This document shows, one piece after another, positions 11,401-24,600 of a stretch of 64,000 bases of DNA. The translations under genes were made by a program, and so were the position numbers. The DNA is from Sclerurus mexicanus (lineage: Eukaryota > Chordata > Aves > Passeriformes > Furnariidae): the NCBI GenBank assembly GCA_013396755.1, contig VWZF01002904.1:1-64000 (forward strand), written 5' to 3'. The notes beneath the pieces are model-generated. The model was not told the DNA's origin. It made no database searches and saw nothing but the letters and a program-made list of their open reading frames with translations. Each line of letters begins with the position of its first letter. The stretch's first letter is position 1.

Positions 11401-12440
11401 ATCCTGGGCCCTCGGCAGTGGTAATTCAGGCTGGCCTCTGCAAGGCAGAGCAAGATATTGAAGTTAGTGGATGGCTCTGGGAGTACACAGAAGTTTATAA
11501 AGATATCAGAGCTAATGATAAATGAAATGTGTCGTGTTCTGATTTGCTACACAACTCTGGCAGACTTGATTCAAGACTTTGTTCTTACCTTGTGGTTATG
11601 GCTTTGTCCTCAGCCTTGCAGTGGTCTGACACTGCAGTGGCAGTTCTGATAAGACCTGCCTTTTCCCTAGAATGAGCTATCTGTAGCCCAACAAGCCACA
11701 GAGGAGTAGGCAGGGCCAGGTCTGTCTGTAGAGTCCTGCTCTGTAATAGACATAATGTAGTACTTGGTGGATGGGCACGGGTGTAATGGCTGCAGCTTGG
11801 TTTGGTTCCTGTTACCAAACACTTGTTTGTGTGAGCTTCCAGACCCTGGCAACATCTGAGGAGCAGGCTGCACGAATCACGGCTGTGGGAAGGTGACGAA
11901 GCCATGGGCAGTCCTGGATTGGTCTAGACACAGATACTATTATTAGTTCTCATCGGTTTTCTCATGTGTTTTTGAGACTTTGGTACCTGGGGTAGGACTT
12001 GTCCTGTCCTGTGTCTTTGAAAACTTGTGTGCACTCCACCTCTGTGGTGCTGTCAAACCAGCAAAAGCGTGTGTGATGGTTTTGTATCATGCTGCCAGCA
12101 GGAAGGAAAATAGTCTCTGAAGTAGCAACCATTAAACCCCGTAAGAAGAAGGCATTCGTCATGGCTGTGGGCTCATATTTTCTGTCATCTGTGACTGTGA
12201 AAAGGTGTTCATGGTAAAGCCTTCTTAAAATGTTTAGTGTTCTGTCTCAATTTGAGGCAATTGGGAGGGGCTAAGACCTCGGATGGAAGTCTCCTTCCTT
12301 GCATTCAATGCCCCTGGTTTTCTGCAATACAGAGAGAGTGTCCAAATATGCCTGGATGTAAGTGGGAAAAAAATAACTATTTACCAATAAGAGTGCCAGC
12401 ACTGATACTTATGAAACTGGGATAAGCCAGCCAGTGAGGA
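8490..12440. other. non-coding sequence, no gene seen
   Basis: No supported exon, RNA gene or repeat. A 25-bp interval at about 12348 (between a TTTTCTGCAATACAG acceptor and a consensus GTAAGTG donor) is too short to call. Confidence 0.45.
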
Positions 12441-12459
12441 GAAATCTCCCAAGCCCACT

Positions 12460-12755
12460 GGACCAAAATGGAATGGTGGCCGGCGTCCACCCTCCTGGAA
12501 TGGCCAGAGAGTCAGGGCTGGAGTGAGGCTGCAGCGCTGCACAGGCAGTCGCAGCAGGGCTGCGAACCCCTCAGGCGACCAGGGGGACCCACAAGACACC
12601 TACTGGATTTAGCAGTGAGATCTGGACGCTGCAACTTCAGTGCTCATCGGTCGAAACAGTGGCTGCAGTCCTGGCAGAGGCGTGGTCGCAGTCCAGACCT
12701 GTCGAGGTGGTGGCAGACACCCCGAGTGATGGAAGTTCTCGTGTATTGAGGGAAG
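12460..12755. other. CpG-richer block of unknown nature
   Basis: Over about 290 bp there are roughly 14 CpG dinucleotides, far more than in the flanking sequence, with repeated CTGCAG/GTCGCAG-type words. The plus frame from 12468 is open for 93 codons with many Trp, Arg and Gln residues, which is what such a composition gives by chance. It could be a retroelement relic, a short CpG island or a GC-rich exon. I cannot choose between these. Confidence 0.35.
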
Positions 12756-12759
12756 AAGG

Positions 12760-15700
12760 CTCCCAGTGTTGAGTCAAGTCTGAGTGTTGTCTTGTGTGGG
12801 GCTCAGACTAGGTGGTACCTTCCCTGGGGCAGGGAGTTCTTCACTGGTGGATGTGGTACTGGATCACAGGACATTTCGGGAGTCTGACACCAGTGACAGT
12901 ACAGCTGCCTGTTACTTCAGTGCAGGTGGATCCATTATGGCCATCAACAGAAACCAATACCTTCCTGAATTGTCCTGGTACTTCCCTGAGGGGAGTTATC
13001 ACAGATGAGTCACTTGTGAAAGGATAAAGAAACAACATCCAGCCCAAGGTGGCAGGTGTGCATGCCCTCAGCACCTGGGTTCTCTGAGTTGTCAGCATTC
13101 CAGTCTTTCACACTTGTGGATACATTCTGAGGATAACAGTACCACCCTTAAGTTCCCACCACAGTTTAAATTAGTGGGCATATTTGGGGAAAAGAGAAGA
13201 GAAAAGGTGGATACCAGAACCTTTGCGTAACCCAGGACAGTGTTCCTAAGGGCAGTTGGGATTTCTTTTTTCAGCTGAAGATCTCAGTGTTAGAAAGGTG
13301 CACGGGGATTTAACGTACTGTTAAGAGCAATCAGCTAATGCTAAAACTTGCTTTTGGCTTTTGAGTGTATGCTTTTGTAAATAACTGTATATACTGAAAG
13401 TGATGGTGTGTAGTAAATAATGGAAAGCTTCAAGAGGGAACTGACCAAGGTTGTTCAGAAGTAACAAAGCATGGAAAATAACTTTTTAAAAAATTGCCTG
13501 AATATCATCATCTGGGCTAAGTTTTCCTTTGGATATTTTTTAGTTGCTATTTCAGTTTACTGGATTGTGATAAATATAGTGGATATGGAAGATGATGAAT
13601 GCTGAGTCCAAGATGGAAAAGAGAATGCTCAGTAGAAGACTTGTTTAATTAAAGAAAAATACTTAAGAAATTCCAGTATTTCCTAGAGGCCCAAAATGTA
13701 ACATTAAGCATAGGAGATAAAATCCTGATCCATGTCAATACCTGGAGTTATTTTTCTGTAGAAGAGTGTTCAGCCCTTCGCTATCTGGAAGTTACTGAGA
13801 TTGGGAAGAAAAGGTGAGGGCCAAAACTCTGAGCTGGGTGAGAATACGCCCTTGGCAGAGCGGGTGTCGGCTTCTGTGCATCTCACAGGGAGATGCATCT
13901 TGATCTGAAGGTTCTGACCTGGCCCGTCCTTAGATTTCCACCTGCTCTGTGGTGAGGTCAAGCAGTCACACTGAGCAGAGTCCATGTATTGGTCAGGAGT
14001 TTCCGGCTCCTCATGATTGCTTTTGGAGCTCTGCACAGCTGAGTTTACATCATTGTAACTGAAACTCCTGCTGAGGTCAAAGGGCAGGAGCTCGTCTGTA
14101 AATGAACATTCCTCAAACTCTAGTTACGCATTGGACCTTTGAGATCAGCTCTAACAAGCGTACTGCAAACAGTGGATTAGTTTGTTGCATGCCACTGGGA
14201 AATTAAATGTGTCTTCCAAGTTCTTGTCACTTAAAATTTGCTGTGACATTTACTGCATTTGACAAAACGCAGGGAAAAGAGGTTCCAATTAACCAGGACA
14301 TCAAACAGTGTGGATGGTGCAGTTTATTTTGGAGGCATGATATTGAGAAAGGTCAGTCTCAGTCAGCTGACCTGGGCCATTTGTAGTGTAGGCTGTGGCT
14401 AATGAGCACTCTGCTCAGTCCGTAATGGGGGCTGTATGCAGGGAAAATCCACATAATGGATGTGTGTGGGGAAACTGGCTGTCTGATAGCTCTGCACTAG
14501 GGAGGGGGTTTGTGAAAACTCTCTTTAACATAGCAGAAAAAAAATGAGGCTGAATCCAGCGTTAAAAGCCAGGAGCATCTTCACAGTCAGTCCCCCTTCG
14601 CCCAGGGGGAAATTGCTGCTGTCTTGGTGCGTCTGCTCAGTCTTGTGAACTGCACAGAGCCACATATAACAGGGTGGTGATTTCAACCTGGAGCAGGGTA
14701 GTAGTTCCTTGGAAAAGGTAAATGGAAATGTAGTGCTGCATCAACACAATGCACTCTGTGTTGACAAAAGCCTGAAGGGAATGTGGCCAAGTCTTTGACA
14801 GACTGATGTTCTTCAGCTCCTTTAGATGCTGGTATCAGTCAGTTGTAAATAACTCATGACTTGTACCAAAATTCATGGTAGCTGCTGGCCCTTTCTGTGG
14901 GCTTGGTCCAGCATTAGTACTGAGCTGTAGTATTTCTGTACAGTCTGAAAATAGACATTTGGGCAGATCTTTCGTAGACGATGCTGGATTTGTACCAAAT
15001 TCACTCTTGAAAAACTAGGACGTAAAATTTGTCAATGACTTTCCCTTTCTGCTCTAAGTTCTGGGTGTTCGGGTTAAAAATGCATTGTTTTCCTATGTCC
15101 CAACAAAGCCATGTTTCACAAATGTTTTTAGATGTGCTCTAGCCAAGTTCTTCTGTTAAGTGAAACCTGGCAGGGCAGTGCTGGTTGGAAAGTGACAGCT
15201 CTTGGAGGTGGTCACTCTTAGTCCATCCTATGGATATGAATGCCCCTGGTCTTGGTTGAGTGCTTGGGAGTGCCCATTTGAAGGAAATGGAAAATAATTC
15301 AGTATGCTGTTGGGATCTTTCTGGACTTCACTTACTTAAGTTGTAAGGATTCTTTGCTAAGTATTCTTTCTTCTTAATACTGTATTTGTTTTCCTTCTTG
15401 GAACTTAGCTCTCTGTATCACAGTTTCAGGGAGTGTGCCTGGGATATACTGTGCTATGAGCTAGGCATCCTTTAGGCAACAGGATCTACATTGTCTATTT
15501 TCCACTGGGATCTGGTGGATTCAGTGAAAGTGGGATGCCTGCTTCCCCTGGAGTTGGGAGAGGGGAGGAAACGGTGAGAGTAAGAGGACTGGAACGAGGC
15601 TTGAACTGTTTTAAGTTGATGGCAGTAGGATCACAGGCCAGAGCAATAATAAGATAGTTGGCTTGAGTCTCTGGGAGGAAATAGAAACAAGTACTTGGAA

Positions 15701-18700
15701 CAGTGGAGTCTGATATTGTCAGGCTTTTAGCTGAAACAGGCTTCCTGAGGCACAGTGTGAAAGAAATAATTTCTTGAATTAAATACAACTCCCTTCATAC
15801 TGAAGTCATAGCAACGAAATGACCTCACACTGCAACTTTACTCCCCCCTCCTTTTAGTTGTTTCTTTAATTTCCTACAATATGTTATTCTTGTTGTTTGG
15901 AATCATGGGGAGGAGGGAGAGAGGGGAAACCAACCTGTGTAAAAATTAGCTTTGAGTTATTCCATCTGTGGACTCTTAATTTTGTCATGAAAACAGAGAA
16001 GCCTGGCAGGAAGCGAGCTTGTGACTGGCTCCATGTATCCTCTTGTCTGGAGCTGGGTAAGGAAGTGTGGCATTTAGAATGAAAGCAAAAGCTTCATTTC
16101 TGGAACTCTGAGTGTTTGCCCAATTCTTTGACCATCTGTTTTTGTTGACAACCACCTCTTTGTGTTGTGCCAAAGTTATTTTGGCTTTTATAATCTGTAG
16201 ATGTGTGTGTGTACATGGTGGTGTGGTTGTGTGCGTCTGCATGTGGATGACTGGGGCGCTGCTGACTGGGTCAGACTGTGGGAAGTGGGATGTGTAAAAG
16301 CAGGTATTTTGTGAGGATTGAATTATCAGGAGGAATACAGTGACTAATCCTGGCGTCCCTGAGACACTCGAGTCCTATCCGTGTTGCTATCCCGTCTAAA
16401 AGCTGCCAGCTTCCAGTGGCTGTCCTTAAGTGGCTTTGGTTGCATCACAGCCGTTTGGAGTATGCAAGTACCTCCCTCAGAAATGGCTGCTGGGATGAAC
16501 AGTGCTGATGGAGAGCCCAGCAGCTGACTGAGGGTGGACGGCCTGTGGATCCTTGTGCTCTGTGGTGCTGGAGCAGGGGCCTCTGGGGGGGTGCTCGGCC
16601 ACCTTAGCCTCTCTGGGGCTGCACTTCTCTTGCATTCTTTTGTCAGTTAGAGGGTAATTATTCATTCCCTCTATCCTTTGAATGCTAATTTTACCCACTA
16701 TCAGTATGGATTGGAGATATGTTGGAGCAGCTGATGTGCAGAACTCCATTGTGAAGTTGCCAAAGCACATGGAAATTCAGCCTCAAAATTTAGCATGAAA
16801 CACTTGGTTAGATGTGGCTGTGTGTTTTTGAACCCGTGTTTTCTCTACATGGTAATAAAATGTCTTTGTTTTCTTCTGAAAGCCATACAGAGACACAGAG
16901 CATTTTCTGTGCTGCTTCCCATGTAGTGAGTTTTTTCAGCAGTGCCTTCGAAACTCTTGTTGGTGTCAGGGTAGGCCAGCGTGACATCTACAGCCCGTGA
17001 CAGCACCAAAATGAGGCGAACAAATACCCTTCCGAGGATGCAGCGTGACAGCTTCATCCATCCCCCTGCATTTGCATCGCGAGTGCAGAATGACTGTGTG
17101 TCATGGGCCACTGCCACTGCACACAGTCATTTATTTAATAACTCGTGCACAGGCATTTAAGGGGAGCCTGCAACACATCATTGTGGTGCAGACAAATACG
17201 AAATTAAGAGATGGCAGCTTTTAGAGAAGTCTGGTTTGTGCTGTTTGATCACCATGACTTTAAATGGTCAGCAGTGCCTCAGGTGTAAAGCAGATGGAGT
17301 TTTTATGGACAGTGGCAAAGGCACAGGCTGTGTTGTGGCACAGGGACTTCACCGTGTTTTCTTCTGTGATGAGTTTGAGGATGGTCTTTTCCCAAGATAA
17401 TCTTGCTCCCTTGAAATATAAAGCATTAGAATTAATTATACAGCTTGCACTAGATGTTTCTGGCATGTGAACCAGGTAGATTAAACCTGCTTCAAATCTG
17501 GATGATTACTTATTTTTCTCTAGAGCTTTGTTAATACATACAGAATTGACTATCTTTGTTAGTCAAGATTTTCCAGACATGCCAAGTGCTGCAATTTCAT
17601 CCTAGGGAGTACTAATTTCAAGTGGAATGCCTTGAAATCCATCTTCTTAAATATTTATCCATAGAGAAAAATGGAGAAACTACAGCACCTGGAATAGGTA
17701 CTCACTTCTGAAAATCTGTCTGTAAGCGTAAGGGATAATCCTTCCGTCATTTCAGACAAATTTTGAGAGATTACCTTCCACTCCCTTGTTTCCATGTGGA
17801 AATGAGGTGTCTGACATCAGTGGGATTTGTTGACTCATACAAATGCCTCTGGTGAGCGCTGGTGCAGTTGGAATGGACATGTTACTTCACAAACAAAACT
17901 GCAGTTACAATAAGGAGGCCGGGACTGAATTCAGGTGTGGACAGTATGTCATGCTGATAAAACGGAACAGTGGAAGTTATGTTGATGTGTAAACTGCGTG
18001 GGTTTTCTGTGAAAACTATAAGGCAGGTTTTTAAATCATAGAGCCCAGACGTGAAACTCCTAAACTCTGTGCAGGCACTTAAAATAGACATTTTTCACTG
18101 CAGTGGGAATGAAGTAGTCTTCATTTTTCTCATTGGTGGGAGCCCAGTTTTAACAGCCTAAAAAAGATTTCTTGTTGCCTGCTGTAAGAGTAAGTCATCA
18201 GAGTAACTAGAGAGGAACGCTAAAAGTTGTCAGTCTCCTTTAGCATCAGTGGTGCTGAAGCTCTTGGAGTGTTTTCCTCACAGCCAGGCCAGTTCTAACC
18301 CTTCAATTCTTGTTTGCAGAACTCACTGTGTGCATAAAGTGTCTCCTGGGTCACTTTGCTTAATAGCAGTTAAGAATAAAGGGCCTTGGAAGCGAAGCGT
18401 TCAAAGCGTTTCTGTTCTCAAAGGCCTAGAGAAAGATGTTTGAAAAATAAAATCACCAAGGGCAGAAGCTGCACAGAAGGGTAGAAAAAAGGCTCCAGCA
18501 AGAGGGATGACTATTCTGGTTTGTTAATTATCACTGACCTAGCACCCTTTATTTCCTATGTTGATATTGTCACTAATATTAATGCCACTGCTGCGAGTAT
18601 GGGATGGCTGCAGAGGTTACGACTATCTTCTTGGTAGATGAGTGAGTGGCTCCGTCTTGTCCAGAAACTGGGGTAGCTCAGCACCTGTTTTGTGTGTGCA

Positions 18701-20200
18701 GCTGGAGCAGACACTTGGGAGAAAAGGGGGAAGCTCTGGGGCCAGGTGTGGGGAAAGGTCGCCTGTCTGTGCCTGTCAGACACCTGAGCTGGGTTCTGCT
18801 GCTGCCGGAAGTTGTCATGCTACTGAAAGATGTGAGTGTGGGCAGTGTCCTGTGTGTCTATGGCCGCATGCTTGGGCTGCTCAGAAATGCTGAGGTGAAG
18901 GAAAATGCGCATGGAGGATTGGCCGCTTGTGTCCTCTCCGTACCTGGAATACGCAGGTGTGTATGAGAACGTGTTCTGCAGTTCCGGAGACCAATACTGA
19001 GTCATTACTCAAGCTATCTGTTGGTATAAGTGGATGCCACCTCATGGATTTTGCTGGCATATCATCCATGAAAACAGGCAGAGACGGTGTCTGGGAAGGC
19101 ATGTAAGAAAAACAACATGTTTCTGTTCGGTCCTGCGGTGCCTGGTGATATTTAGGGAAGAGTGATATTTTAATGTCGGTCTTTAATAATGATTAATAAC
19201 TTTAATAATGCTTGCCAAAGGAGTTAAAAGTGCAGAAAATTGTGCTTTGAAAAACGGTGGGCTGAAAGGCCTCTTGAGCTTCCAGCTGTAGTTGCTGGGT
19301 TTTACCAGTCTATTTGAAGCATTCTCTGTCACTAAGTGTTGGAGTCTGTTGGTATTCTGTCTGGAAAGATTGTTTTGGTCAGCAGAAATCCTGCTTGGCA
19401 TCTGCTAAATGTTTGGCAGCGTATTGGAGAGACTTGGGTGTTTATCAAGGAAGACTTCAGAACTTGAAATCCAGACCTCAGTTTCTTCTAGAAGAAGTGG
19501 AATTACACTATTGTGTGACAATCTGGTTAATTTTGATGAGAATTCTACGTTGCAACAGTCTGATCTTGTTAATATGGGTTTTTTTCCTCTAAGTTTGAAA
19601 CCTGATCTATGTTTTGTTGAGTAGATGGGTTGTGGCAGGTCTAGTTACAGCTCAGTCCTGGAAACTGTGGAGCACCTTAGTGATGCGGCATCCTTAAAGG
19701 TGTGAGTAACTTGTTGGGTTGGGTGGGATGTTCACGGCCATAGGCTGTGTCCAGTGGAGAAAAGCACACTGCTGCAGCCAGGGAGCTTTGTGTGGAATGA
19801 GGCTTTTTGAGTTAGGCAAGGGGAATGGAGGCAGAAGGGAATGGATGAAGATCAGCAGCCTTGGACAAAAGCCTGTGTGTCTTTGAGTGTGCAAGTGACG
19901 TGACTGGAGAAACCGCCATTTGCTGCCCTGGTTTTGAACAAATACTGTGTGTGGCAAGAGAAAGCTGAGGAGCAAATGAATTTAGGGGGAGCCACACGAG
20001 CCTGGTCTCTAACCTTCAAACCTGCTCACGAAACATGCTGGGTTTGTGTTGGTTAACAGCCTGATTGGGTGGAGTGTCTGATTTGGTAGGGTTCTGCTTC
20101 TGAAAAATGAAGTTTCCTTAACTCCAAAGGAGTTAAACCAGTTTGGGGTGGAACACTAGCTTTGCAGTGCTCTGATGAAATAAAAAGACAAACCAGAGGG
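12760..20200. other. non-coding sequence, no gene seen
   Basis: Mostly AT-moderate intron-like sequence with frequent stops in all frames between 14.1 and 15.5 kb. It contains a TG-rich microsatellite-like stretch at about 16202-16250 and an AT-rich direct repeat of CTTTAATAATG at 19181 and 19200. No tRNA or other structured RNA was noticed. Confidence 0.45.
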
Positions 20201-20209
20201 GAATATTTG

Positions 20210-21660
20210 AGTATGCGGATAAATAGAAATGCTCTTTTGTTTCCTTTTTTTCACGCTTCTGAATGTTGTAGATGAGTATGGGAAAAACGCTAGATTTCTT
20301 GATGTGCTCATGCTCCACATCCCTCAAATCCATCTGTGGCTGTGGAGCTGTTGCCACACACGGGCTCTGTGTGCTGCGTATTTTGCAAACAGCTACACCT
20401 ACTCGCAGGCAGCACGAGGCATCGGGGGCTGGGATTGCCAGGCTGCTGGATGTGCTTGGAGCCCGCATCTCATCAGACTGCATCGTTCCAGCTTGATTCA
20501 CTGCTTTGGCTGAGTGCTGGCATCACAAAATTCTGAGGGCTGGGGGCAGGGGTAGTGCTCCGTGTGTGAATGGAGGGTCTAATGGGTAAGGGCTAATGAA
20601 GTCGCAAGGCAAGCCACAGTGAAACTGCAGCGCCGGGCTCTTTCCATGCGCAGGGGTGTGCGTGGGGGTGGATAAAGACAGGTGTAAACTGTGCTTGGAG
20701 ACATCAGAGCTCTCCATCTATGCCACGTCCTGTCAGAATATTTGTGTGGTTCGTTTTGGCTTCCCCCCTCCGTGGATGTGTTGTAAGAGTAACTGCGTTC
20801 CCCATCCGCCCTCCCTCCTCTTCCTTTCCCCACCCCCCCACAAGCTGGAGGGCCAGAAGGTGGGGTGGTACCTCAGGATAATGGTAGCAGAAGGCGAAGG
20901 AGGCAGACAGCTGGCAAGTTCTGCCCCAATATGCTTCTCTGAAAGAGGCAAGGAAAATGCAGAAGATGTGTTGCCTGAATGGCTCACTTTGCAGCAAAAG
21001 GGAAGATTAAAAGTAAAATTAGTTAACATCTTGCTCATTTCAAACCACCACACGCCAGCTTTTTGCTCCCTCCCCCCATCTATTTCTCTGTGGCTTTATT
21101 TTCTGAGGGCAGGAGAGACAAGTCCCAGGGAATCCTGGGACTTTGCAGAAATCCGCGTAGTGAGCAGCACTGCAAAAAGACTGAGCTGTCCAGGTAGCCC
21201 TCCTGCTAGCTCTGTGATCTGTACAAGCCCAGGCAGCTGGAGCAGACAGGCAGCCACAGGCCTCTGCCAGGAGCTTCTCTGTTCACTGTACTGACGCAAC
21301 AGTACGTGAGTGTGCAAAGGCAGAGGGTGGGGATAGGAGCTGAGGCCCCTGGAGTGGTTCATTCTGGGAAAGGAACACTTGAGGTAGCATATGGGTACTC
21401 CTGGGGTATCGGGTACCTCGGAGATGTTGAGTGGGGAGATGCTGCTGCTCTCTGCAGCTGCTGAAGGGGAAGGTGTAGAGAAGGCAGAGCTGGATGCTCC
21501 TGGGGGTGAATGGTTAGAGGGACGAATGGAACACAGAAAATCCCAGCTAGATGAAAGGGGAAGATTAATTCCCTGAGAGGGTGGTGAGGCATTTGAACAG
21601 GGACCTGGAGTGGTGCTGGGGTCAGCGTTCCTGGATGCAGTCAAAACTTAAATCAGTAAT
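20210..21660. other. GC/pyrimidine-rich interval with open frames but no recognised gene
   Basis: It contains a 212-codon plus frame (20656-21294), an overlapping 182-codon minus frame and a long C/T tract (20805-20843) ending in ACAAG, which is acceptor-like. Acceptor-like ends at 20270 and 20843 are followed by open sequence, but no frame resembles a known family and the open frames overlap on both strands, as composition alone would produce. I leave it unassigned. Confidence 0.3.
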
Positions 21661-21669
21661 ACCTTACCC

Positions 21670-24600
21670 TAAAATATTTTTAGTTCACCAGCTGCTGCTT
21701 CTTTAGAGGGTCTGACCAGCACACCCCTTACTGGCAGGGAGCTTCAGGTGTGTGGTGGGCTGGAAATGCTGGTGCTGCTGGGAGCAGTGCTCTGATTCAG
21801 GACAGCACTTGCTTGTGCCTATAGTGTAGGTGAGGGGTCCAAGTCATCTGAGGGTCTGATGTCTGTTGTGTGGGCAGCTGCTTTTTGACGAGATTTCTGT
21901 TCCAGCTGAGCAAAACTCCATGGAAAGTGGTGGTGGTTGATTTCACATAATGCTGTTCAAGCAGAACCTGTGCCCTCGGTGGAGCAGATGGCAGCTTACT
22001 GAGCAGTGGTGGGCAGGGGCTGTGTATTCACTGTGGACCCCTCTAGCAGCAGCACTGAGGGCTTTGCTCTGCCACCTGACTTTCCCAAGTACTCCTGTGC
22101 AGCTTGCTGCACCTGTGAGTTAAGACTGGAGAAGTGGATATTTGGCTCTGAGTGATAACTGATCACCAGCGGAGTCTGCAATGCAGTGGAGAGGAATGGG
22201 GGAAATGATCATGTGGGTCCTTCCATCTCCACTGGAAACAGCGACTAACTAGCCTTAAATGTGTACAAAACACTTCTGTATCAGCTTAGTGAAAGTACAG
22301 CTGAATGATCGTGCAGTTATTGCACAAACACATAATTTTTAGTACACTTTGATGTAGGTGAGGGTGATTCTGTTACTGTTGTTTAATTGGACAGAAACAG
22401 ATAGTTGTCAGTGCAGAGTGCTTTTGAAAACTCCTCTGTTACAAACACCCCAAGTCCCACATATCAGTGCTTTCAGTGCAAATCAGCGATACCAGCACTA
22501 TGGAATTGGGGAAAAGCAGCTTCCAAAAGCTGTTTGGTTAATGCTTATGGCAGAATTTCTCACACGGACTCCTGAACTATGTTCTCTGGATTGTTGTTGC
22601 AGTTTGAATTCCGTTCCAGCTGGAATGGAGCTCTGATCCTGCTTTGTAATTCTCGCACTGGACTGAAGTACTGTGGGCTAAGACAGCAAGCAGGGAAGTT
22701 AATTTGTTTGCTGGTTTTGGGGCCCAGGTCTCCAAGTTGCTTGTTGTTCTAGCAATGCCTTTATAGGTCAGGGGTGATGGTGCTCCTTTATGTCGGCCTG
22801 ATTTGTGCTGTAGCCCAAGAGCGGTGCTTAGTCTGCACTTCCCATGCTTGTGGCTCTGTCTGCTTTGGGCTCGTACGCAGAGTTCATAGCTAGGACCGCT
22901 TGTCCTTAAACATTCACCTGCAGCATTAAGTTCATTAACTGCTTTTCTCTTTCTGAATCTCATTTAAATACACCAGGCCAAAATGATTGCTGGCCCTAGG
23001 GAATACCTGGGACACCTTTAGTGAGGCTTCCTGTCATCCTCTCTGAACAGACAGGATCTAAATGCCCTGGGCTGTGTCCTCATGTCATTTCACTGGAAAT
23101 GTTCAAATATTCCATCCCTGTTGTTAGGGCCTTATGGTTTTTCCATAACGACTCAAGGATGTGTCTCAGGTCACTCTAAGCAGTTGGGTTTTGCTGAGGT
23201 GTTTACATGGTGGTTGTGACATAGCATGAGTAAAGGAAAAGGCTGGTGTCACCTAGTCAGTGTGGCAGACGTGGCTCTGGAGTGCCAAGTTCCTCTGTTA
23301 CATGTATGTGTTTTCCATGTATCGTATATTTGCCCATGTTCCTCTCATGGGGTGGGGGAAAAAAGTACAGCAATGATGGTAAGTTATTTAGTGCTGCATG
23401 GAGTTAATTGCTTCTAATCAGTGCTTACATCCGTCTGGTTTTATGGGAGGCAACAAACCTTCATTGGATGTGCTCATTAGCCATCCTGTAAATCAGAGGG
23501 TTGCTCTGGCGTCTCCCATATTGTGCTATCATTAGCTGGGCTGAGTTTCCATGTAGCTGTGAATGAGGAATGGTAGGCACTGGGATGGGAACAGATTTGA
23601 GCCTCCACTTGGGAACGCACCAGGGAATGAGGCCTTTGCAAGTGGAAGTTGTTTCTGAGTTGGCGGCTTAAACCTTGCTGAGGGAGTTCCCTGGCTGTGT
23701 TGAGAGCAAACTGAGTGTCAGGAGCTGCTTTCCCAGCAGATGAGAGAACACTGGTCAGGAAGGTATGATGGTTGCTGTCGATACACAGCGTAAAAGTGCA
23801 TTCACTTGTCCTGGTGGCATCTCTGGAAGGCACCCCATCTTTAAAAATAATCGCCTTAAAACCGGAATTCAAAGGAGCATCTCCTTTCTGCCAAAATAAG
23901 GCAGTTGTGTCAAAGAACAGTTTTTGTTCTTTTCATGTCTTGATAAGAAATAAGTAGTGCTGGTAAGAAGTTCTGGCTCCTCTATTCCAGGACAAAGTTA
24001 AATAATGCCCTGAAGAACCTGCCTTGTGCAGCTGCAGAGGTGCCCTGTACCCAGGCGCCGCGGAGCCCTGCCAGGCTCTGTATGTGCTGCAGTGTGATGG
24101 ATGGCTGTGGGGTGATGAATGCCGTGTGCCTGGGCACCCCATTAGAGCTCAGGCACTGCAGGAAGATTAACTGAGTCCGATTGTGCCAGCATCTTTCAGG
24201 GCTCAACATATTGGAGGTTTATTTATCCATCTTCTGAATCGGCTACAGCGTTGGGTGCTCGAGTCAAGAAACATACGGATGAGTTAGAGTTGTGTGCACA
24301 TAGATGGGGGCTGTGGCTGGCTGCTGCAGCCCTGCTACCTGGGCACTGTGGGTTCTACACAGATGGAAAAGGAGCCCACAGGAGCATTTGTCCTGGGGAG
24401 AAACTGCTGCTGCATTCCTCTTACTGGTAGTGTTTTCCCTTAAATCTTCCTACTCCCAGCACTCTCACCAGGTGGCAGCCTCCAGCATGCCAGACTGGGA
24501 GCGTGGGGAGGTGGGAATCTGAGTCTGGATTGCAAATCAGGGCAGGAAGGAGAGGGGGGAAAAGCCCCCTAAGTCAATATTTGCTTCTGAAGTTTTTCAA

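Noticed and set aside
20656..21294. 212-codon plus-strand open frame, longest in the window
   Set aside because: GC- and pyrimidine-rich composition, overlapped by a long frame on the other strand, no domain or family recognised, start not preceded by any promoter or exon evidence.
21096..21644. 182-codon minus-strand open frame rich in Ser and Pro
   Set aside because: Low-complexity antisense of GC-rich DNA, overlapping the plus frame; not recognised.
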